Part shown: positions 58,204 to 64,000 of the stretch, piece after piece | Layout of the letters: every line of letters begins with the position of its first letter | Position numbering within the stretch: position 1 is the first letter of the stretch | Assembly (NCBI RefSeq): GCF_003286085.1 | Contig: NW_020825294.1 | Location: 12,980,501 to 13,044,500, forward strand | Length of the DNA stretch: 64,000 nt | Origin: Drosophila persimilis | Lineage: Eukaryota > Arthropoda > Insecta > Diptera > Drosophilidae | Direction: 5' to 3' | Position numbers and translations under genes: made by a program | The notes under the pieces: model-generated | The model's database searches: none | Told to the model about the DNA's origin: nothing | Seen by the model: the letters and a program-made list of their open reading frames with translations, nothing else

Positions 58204-59300
58204 ATACCCGATACTCAAAATGAGTATTGGGGTATATTAGATTTGTGGTAAAAGTGGATGTGTGTAACGTCCAGAAGGAATCGTTTCCGACCCTATAAAG
58301 TATATATATTCTTGATCAGCATCAATAGCCGAGTCGATTGAGCCCTGTCTGTCTGTCCGTCCGTCCGTCCGTCCGTCCCCTTCAGCGCCTAATGCTCAAA
58401 GACTATAAGAGCTAGAGCAACGATGTTTTGGATCCAGACTTCTGTGATATGTCACTGCTCCAAAAATATTTCAAAACTTTGCCCCACCCACTTCCGCCCC
58501 CACAAAGGGCGAAAATCTGTGGCATCAACAATTTCGACGATACGAGAAAACTAAAAACGCAGAATCGTAGAAGATGACTGTATCTTCTAGAGTGCAAAAT
58601 CTGAACCAGATCGTATAATTATTACAGCCAGAATCACGAAAACAATTTCACTCTTTCTCGCTCTGTCTCACTCTAACACACAGGTTTCATGGTCGGTTTT
58701 GCCAATTGCAAAATATGAGTTCAAGGATCTCAGAACCTATAAAAGCCAGAGCAACCAAATTTGGTATCCACACTCCTGTGATATCGGACCTTGACCGTTT
58801 CATGTCCAAACTTCGCCACACCCCCTTCCGCCCCCGCAAAGGACGAAAATCTGGGGCAACCACAAATCTCAGAGACTATTAACGCTAGAGTAACCAAATT
58901 TGGTACACACACTCCTTTAAGATGTCAATATAAAACGTATATCTCAGAATTTCGCCCCACCCCCATCCGCCCCCACAAAGGACGAAAATCTGTTGCATCC
59001 ACAATATTGCAGATTTGAGAAAACTAAAAACGCAGAATCATAGATAATGACCATATCTATTAGATTGCTGAATCTGGATCAGATCAGATCATTTTTATAG
59101 CCAAAAGGAACAAATCAATTTGCAGTGGCTACGCAGCGCCCGACGTCACGCTCAGACTGATTTTCTGTCTCTCTCGCACGCACTCTTTGTCGTGTCGTTA
59201 AATATTAGCGGCGTCTGCCGGAGGAGAGCCATACTGACTTAGTATCGGGTATAACCGTAGAGTTGCGGTGTCCGCAGCAACTCATAACGTTCCCCCTCGT
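58204..59300 (+). mobile_element. DINE-1-like element with precise ends
   Basis: Full element from 'atacccgatactcaaaatgag' to 'gttccccctcg(t)'. The unoccupied site exists in the left copy ('aactttttgtttctatttt', 54051-54069). The insertion falls between T residues with no target duplication, as expected for Helentron-type Helitrons. It is closely similar to 5871-6977, including the 3' tail. Confidence 0.9.
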
Positions 59301-59483
59301 TGTTTCTATTTTCATACAAAGTTGTATTTATATTTTCATATACATTTCATAAAAAACTTTTGTTTCTATTTTCATGTACAATTTTTTTCTGTTTTTGTAC
59401 AAATTTGTATTTATATGTTCATATATAGCGAGCATTAGCGCGTTGTTCCACTAAAATATGAAAAGAATTTTTTCCAATCCCAG

Positions 59484-59622
59484 GTAGAAGCTCTCTCGTA
59501 TGTTTCCGAACCCTACTCTGTAGTGGGTTCAATTGCGATTAAAGTCTTATTCCAGTTGACTCCTCCTGGATTACAGTCCAGCCAGATCCGGAAAGACTTG
59601 AAATTCATGGCACTGGTAATGG
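59484..59622 (+). CDS. Candidate host exon, right copy
   Basis: Same splice borders and open frame as 54242-54380, with substitutions but no stop. A retained frame in both copies is weak evidence for function or for a recent duplication. Confidence 0.35.
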
Positions 59623-59895
59623 GTAAGTTCCGTCACATTAACAACATGAGTGTCAGTTGAGTTGAGCAGAGATCATCCATACGCTTTATGACGTCTGACT
59701 TTTCTTTAATTATGCGTTCAATCATTGGTATTCCGATTTTTCATTTAATTAAAAACAAAGCTGTTTGAGATCACTTTTAACCCACCTTTACCGCCCATGT
59801 AAAGTGTAATTTGTATTAGTTGTTTTTTTGTTGGGTTATATGTATATTATTATCGTGATTTCTTCTGTTAATGCCTATTTAAGACAATATTCATT

Positions 59896-60603
59896 TGTGA
59901 TAGACCTATTTCAGGCTGAGGTAAGCTCAGTCCCGTCCAGGGGTCAATCCACAAGAAATATGTAGAAATGGATGGAACCTTAAGGGCGGCGTCGGGAGCG
60001 GCCTATCGTAGAGAGGTGGATCGGGGCTAGAATGGGCGTCGCTCGTCGTGCATACGAAACAGCTGCGTGGACTCGGACTCGTGCCTCGACTAATTGGAGT
60101 GAACTTACGCAATCGGGTGTTTTTACTTTGATAATTCGACACTTTATTGTACTTCTTAGCAGTTTAAATGAACTTATTTTAATTGGTCGCGGATGTCTTC
60201 TCGTGAATTCCGGGTACCGCGTCTGTACTCCGGACCGGGTCTCCGCGTAAGTTGGTTTTTGGTTTCTCGTCGCCGTCTTTTTATAGGCCCGTATTGCTGG
60301 GTCTGCGGGTTTGACAAATGCACTTCCGCGTCGGGGTGCACTTTGCCGTTCTTGGTGATCGTCGCAGATTTTCGCGTCGTCGACTTTCCTCCGTCGATGA
60401 ACCCGGAAGACCGCACTCGGCCGATGGCTTGGCCTGGAGTGGGGAAAGTTCCCGTGACCTGATGTCTTTGGTCATCGTTATGGAGTTGGCGCGTGTTGAT
60501 CGGTGGTTACTTGCGGAGGGGGGCGTTGGTTGCGGGGTGTGGTGCGATGCTCTCATTATAAGTCGGGGGACGGATTGTATCGAAACCTTTTAGGTTCGTT
60601 ACA
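59896..60603 (-). mobile_element. LTR 2 (708 bp), right unit
   Basis: Same length and ends as LTR 1, with a TATA box on the minus strand at 60278-60285. In the body it matches LTR 3 rather than LTR 1 at every position where LTR 1 differs. At its first bases it shares 'tgtgatagacct' with LTR 1, whereas LTR 3 has 'tgtgatgg'. The polypurine tract follows at 60604-60621. Confidence 0.85.
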
Positions 60604-61887
60604 CCCTCCCCTTTCTTTCCCGGCAAGAGTTACGAGGACTCGTGGGTCGGGCTCTTGTGGTTTCTTCTGTGTTTTGCGTTGAGGTTTCCGCGTTATCTTC
60701 GCTTCGTCAACGGATTTGTGGGGCGCGCGGTCGTGAGCGTTACGTTACTTCTCTCGCTGGCGTCAGCGCTGTTCGATTAATTGGTGGTCGCGCGGTTCCC
60801 TGCGCTTGCATTCTCGGCGGTATTATGCCATCGGGCTCGTTTTTTTTGCCGGTGCTGTCTTTTGGCTGGATGTCCCGGGTTTTGTATTTTCGGCGCGATG
60901 TCAGGAGGCCATGGTTCGGAGATTCGTTCCGAATCGTCCTCGGGTGGGTCGTCGATTCCTGGGTCGCAAGTGTGGTCGGGGTTCTCGGGGACGATCGTTG
61001 TGTGCGCTTGGTGGTTCGACTTCGCGAGTGTATTCGCTTATGCTGGCGACGACGGCGGGTGTCTCGATCATGAGTAGGGGCCTCGTGTGTTCCGGTGGGT
61101 GCCTCGTGTGGCAGTAATCGCCTTTCCCGGTTCCTGCCTGAGAGGACGCGGGAGTAGCGGGTCGGTCGGTGTCGTAGGGGTCGTTTTCGCGTCGAGGGCG
61201 GTGTCGACGCGTTCGTGGGCCAGGGTGGCGGTCGGAGGTGATACCTCAAGCGCCTGGCTTCTGCGTGGCGACTGCCGTTGCTGGGGCCGGGTTGTCTTCT
61301 GGAGTGGCGTCCTGGGTTCCTTTCCCTTCGTTGGTGGAACCGCGTCGGTGCCCTCGGGAGACCGGCTCGCTTCTTCGTGGCTCTGCTTAGTTTTGGGTTT
61401 CTTGGAGTGGGCCTGGGGCTGGTGTACCTCGTTGTGGCCATGGGTTCTGTGTTCCTTGTTCCTTGTGCTCTTGTCTCGTGTCGTGGCGGGGAATTCGTTG
61501 GCGGCGGAGGTCTCGAGTTCGTGGGTCCGGGGGCGTGTACTTGGCTGGCGGTGATAATCGGCGTGTTTGGGATGGGGCGTTGGGGGCCTTGGAGATGGAG
61601 GCGTGTGGCGCCACATTGTATTGTGGTTTCAATGGCGCACAGGAAATCCATCTCTATGATGGCTTGCTCTACCATATTGGGTAGTACCAGGAGTGGCATC
61701 TGCACCTCTTGTTCGTCTAGTTTGACGCGCGCTGGCAAGATCTGAGTTATCTCGCGAGCTGAGCCGTCGGCTTGGCGTATCGGCTCGCAGGTCGTTATCG
61801 CGGCCGAGGTTGCGGGCGAGGTCGGCGTTGATGAAGCTTCGGGACGCCCCGGTGTCGACCGGCCGTCGTGTACTTGTAGCGGGTTTC
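60604..61887 (-). pseudogene. Remnant between LTR 2 and gag: element 3' tail joined to protease/linker, pol deleted
   Basis: 60604-60884 matches the left unit's 3' internal end (55362-55642). At 60884 the two diverge and the sequence becomes the protease-RT linker, so integrase, RNase H and RT are deleted from this copy. The protease start is visible: the Asp-Thr-Gly active site (VDTGASRSFINADLA) is encoded at 61845-61856 in a frame different from gag. A frame change soon after leads into VQMPLLVLPNMVEQAIIEMD. The very long minus-strand ORF spanning 60740-62080 is mostly a wrong-frame reading of GC-rich DNA. No active polyprotein can come from this copy. Confidence 0.7.
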
Positions 61888-63219
61888 TTAGTTGGTTGTC
61901 TGAGGGAGCGTCGTGCCCTGCTGTTCCCGTGTCAGCTGGGGACGCGAGTCGTTTCCCGACGGGTCCCGGCGGCAACATCCCACGGTGCGCGTTCCGCGCC
62001 TGCCGCATTCCCAACAGAAGAGGATCGATGGGTTGGTGCAGTCGCGAGAAACATGTCCAGCTTCTCCGCAGCGTCGACAAGCTGCGTGTGGGTTGGCGAT
62101 GGGGGTGGTGATCATTCTATGTGCCGTTTCCTGTGCTGGAGCGCCGGCCTGGTGCGGCTTCCTTGCGGGTTCCGAGGTGTTCCAGTGAGGTTTTCGGAAT
62201 TGGGCCCGATTCGTCTCGCTTTCGTTTTGTTGTGCCGTTGGCCGCGTGTACCTGGGTGGTTGTCGAGGGGGGATGAGGATCGCTGGTACGTTTCGTTCCT
62301 GGATGCTCTCGAACTCTGTGGCCAACATTGTTAATTGCGTCAGACTTCTCAGTTCGTGTCTTCGCACGTACAGCTGGTACGCCGGGAGGGTGTTGTCATA
62401 GATCCGGCTAAGTTCCTTGCCTTCGTCGTACCCGGTGTGGTGCATGAGCAACCGGAGCTCGATGACGAAGTCCTTAAACGGTTTGCCCACCGCTTGTTTG
62501 CGGTCCCTGATCTGGTCTTCCAATTGCTCGAAGTACCGGGGAGGCAGGAAAAAGGCTAGAAATTCCTGGCGGAAATCGGCCCATGAGGCGCTCTGGAGTC
62601 GGCTGTTGCGGAACCAACGGTTGGCTCGGTCGGTGAGGAGCTCTTCCATGGCTCGCGGCACGTAGTTCATGTCTACCCCGTACGAGAGGGCACGCTTTTC
62701 TAGTAGTTCGACGAACGACAGTGGGTCGTCCTGCCCGTCGAACTGATCCGTTCCGCCATCTGTGCGGCGTGACTGTAGTAATGACCGTCTGTGGGGCCAT
62801 TTCCTCCTGCTGTCGGCAAGATCCTTCTCATGGGCGAAGGCCTTGGCTCCGGGGGCGGGGGCTTCGGTAGATCTTCGGCGGTTATCGATGTCGGTGAGGT
62901 GCTGGCTTTGCCCTCCATGATTCCTGGAACTTGTAGGCTGAGTTTGGGGTCCGTCTTCCGCTTCTCTGTTGGTGCTGAGGTGTCGGGCTGGGGCGATCTG
63001 GCTCGTCCTGGCGATCTGGCGTACTGGCCCGGCGAATAGTTCGGCGAAACTCCTCCGCAAATCTTCCAAGTTACCCTCGCGGCTGAATCCGAATTCCTCC
63101 GCGAAGGACTCCAGCTCCTCTCGGCGACGTTTGTGTATCCAGGCGGTACTCACCCCTGGGTTGGCGACGAATTCTCCAGGGTAATACCCACTGGGCTGTT
63201 TCTCTGTATGGGATTCCAT
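61888..63219 (-). CDS. Retroelement gag, 443 aa, apparently intact
   Basis: It begins MESHTEKQPSGYYPGEFVAN. A charged N-terminal part is followed by the capsid region (LLTDRANRWFRNSRLQSASW, ADFRQEFLAFFLPPRYFEQL, VIELRLLMHHTGYDEGKEL) and two C-terminal zinc knuckles: CRRCGEAGHVSRDC (complete CCHC) and a variant CWECGRRGTRTVGC. Two knuckles and a Lys-type primer site fit the Osvaldo/Ulysses-like branch of Drosophila gypsy elements (inference). The leader between the primer site and the ATG is about 270 bp. It is the only unbroken frame of this element in the window. Confidence 0.8.
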   Translation of the reverse strand: MESHTEKQPSGYYPGEFVANPGVSTAWIHKRRREELESFAEEFGFSREGNLEDLRRSFAELFAGPVRQIARTSQIAPARHLSTNREAEDGPQTQPTSSRNHGGQSQHLTDIDNRRRSTEAPAPGAKAFAHEKDLADSRRKWPHRRSLLQSRRTDGGTDQFDGQDDPLSFVELLEKRALSYGVDMNYVPRAMEELLTDRANRWFRNSRLQSASWADFRQEFLAFFLPPRYFEQLEDQIRDRKQAVGKPFKDFVIELRLLMHHTGYDEGKELSRIYDNTLPAYQLYVRRHELRSLTQLTMLATEFESIQERNVPAILIPPRQPPRYTRPTAQQNESETNRAQFRKPHWNTSEPARKPHQAGAPAQETAHRMITTPIANPHAACRRCGEAGHVSRDCTNPSILFCWECGRRGTRTVGCCRRDPSGNDSRPQLTREQQGTTLPQTTN

Positions 63220-63492
63220 CGCTCCGATTGTTGCTCGAGTTGGCTGTTTCGCTGGGCTTGCGCTTTTCCTTCACTAGGGCTCAGTGTCGAGCTTCGCGGC
63301 TGACGCTTCGAATTTCTTCTCGGGGTGACGGCACTGTTTCTCTGTCGCTGTGTCGCGCTTTCGTCTGCTCGTTGCGCAACTCTTGCCGTTGATATTGCGC
63401 GAGGTCGGGGTTTTCTTTGGGTTGTTCTCTTGTGTTCTTGCTCTAGTGGCCGTGGGTTTTTATTCCACAAACCCTCGCTGACGTTCCCTTGG

Positions 63493-63510
63493 GTCCCTGC
63501 TCGGGCGCCA
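63493..63510 (-). other. Primer binding site, tRNA-Lys type
   Basis: The minus strand reads TGGCGCCCGAGCAGGGAC, two bases inside the LTR 3 end. It is complementary to the 3' end of a tRNA-Lys; I recall the classical Lys3 site as having A in place of the G at position 11. It marks LTR 3 as the element's 5' LTR and confirms leftward orientation. Confidence 0.8.
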
Positions 63511-63512
63511 CT

Positions 63513-64000
63513 TGTGATGGATTTCAGGCTGAGGTAAGCTCAGTCCCGTCCAGGGGTCAATCCACAAGAAATATGTAGAAATGGATGGAACCTTAAGGGC
63601 GGCGTCGGGAGCGGCCTATCGTAGAGAGGTGGATCGGGGCTAGAATGGGCGTCGCTCGTCGTGCATACGAAACAGCTGCGTGGACTCGGACTCGTGCCTC
63701 GACTAATTGGAGTGAACTTACGCAATCGGGTGTTTTTACTTTGATAATTCGACACTTTATTGTACTTCTTAGCAGTTTAAATGAACTTATTTTAATTGGT
63801 CGCGGATGTCTTCTCGTGAATTCCGGGTACCGCGTCTGTACTCCGGACCGGGTCTCCGCGTAAGTTGGTTTTTGGTTTCTCGTCGCCGTCTTTTTATAGG
63901 CCCGTATTGCTGGGTCTGCGGGTTTGACAAATGCACTTCCGCGTCGGGGTGCACTTTGCCGTTCTTGGTGATCGTCGCAGATTTTCGCGTCGTCGACTTT
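63513..64000 (-). mobile_element. LTR 3 (5' LTR of the right unit), runs off the window
   Basis: It starts TGTGATGGATTTC and is identical or nearly so to LTR 2 over the visible 480 bp after its first few bases. The remaining 220 bp and the far flank are outside the window. Confidence 0.85.

Larger units (their letters stand above)
58144..59895 (+). repeat. Right copy of the duplicated host segment (with DINE insertion)
   Basis: It resumes directly after truncated pol with 'gcccggaacagcgttggagcaacg', runs parallel to 53957-54653 and is split by the DINE at 58204-59300. The junction with pol has microhomology ('ggttcc' and 'cccggaacagcg' shared with the left flank). Confidence 0.9.

Noticed and set aside
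61087..61745. Plus-strand ORFs of 155 codons opposite gag/protease
   Set aside because: Antisense shadows of the gag-pol region, with biased Trp/Gly/Val content expected from complementing GC-rich coding DNA.
60740..62080. 446-codon minus-strand ORF as a novel Pro/Arg/Thr-rich protein
   Set aside because: It is mainly a wrong-frame reading of GC-rich retroelement DNA. Only a short stretch near 61,620-61,760 carries true protease sequence, and the element's other domains lie in different frames.

Overview
The window is insect nuclear DNA, almost certainly Drosophila. The host DNA is AT-rich, its genes have short GT-AG introns, and it is loaded with DINE-1-like (Helentron-class) repeats of the form 'tatacccgatactcaaaatgagtattgg'. 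The recognisable single-copy genes are an M1 aminopeptidase, a DUF1487 protein, unextended (uex), an NHLRC2 orthologue, a GILT thiol reductase, Integrator subunit 3 and Fis1. From memory, several of these lie together in the 2R pericentromeric region (division 41) of D. melanogaster. That, together with the repeat style, suggests Muller element C of an obscura-group-like species, next to or inside a repeat-rich domain. The species assignment is inference.

Layout. 1-9,000: gene-poor. It holds two copies of an interspersed repeat (called R1 here) that carries housekeeping promoter motifs, a minus-strand exon of an unidentified low-complexity regulator with a PIDLS motif, a small unidentified ORF, a full-length DINE-1-like element and a decayed copia pol fragment. 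9,200-12,010: two broken genes, one for a secreted protein of unknown family and one for a CRAL-TRIO protein. 12,455-18,800: M1 aminopeptidase (minus), DINE debris with a GC-rich insert, and an intronless DUF1487 gene (minus). 20,400-28,950: uex (minus, seven coding exons; I propose a GC-AG first intron). 30,780-34,160: NHLRC2 orthologue (plus) facing a GILT gene (minus). 35,560-36,130: retroelement gag remnant. 36,746-40,790: IntS3 (minus, ten exons, one GC-AG intron). 42,994-43,706: Fis1 (plus). 44,141-47,800: a long-inverted-repeat MITE, a coiled-coil pseudogene and a second gag remnant. 47,958-49,026: a two-pass membrane protein (plus). 50,638-53,045: DINE copies in opposite orientations and a candidate exon.

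53,957-64,000 is a tandem structure built around a Ty3/gypsy element on the minus strand. The left unit carries an LTR plus integrase and RT/RNase H. The right unit carries a second LTR, gag and protease, a tRNA-Lys-type primer binding site and a third LTR. The two units share about 700 bp of host flank containing a candidate exon. In the right unit that flank is interrupted by a DINE element, which gives an empty-site/filled-site pair inside the window.

The host genes are housekeeping genes (Mg transport/CNNM, Integrator, mitochondrial fission, lysosomal thiol reductase, NHLRC2) and do not form one pathway. Their promoters carry DRE (WATCGATW) or Motif 1/Motif 6 type elements rather than TATA boxes. 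I did not find an obviously new biochemical system. The most original signals are the R1 repeat family with embedded promoter motifs, and the nested, duplicated retroelement locus.
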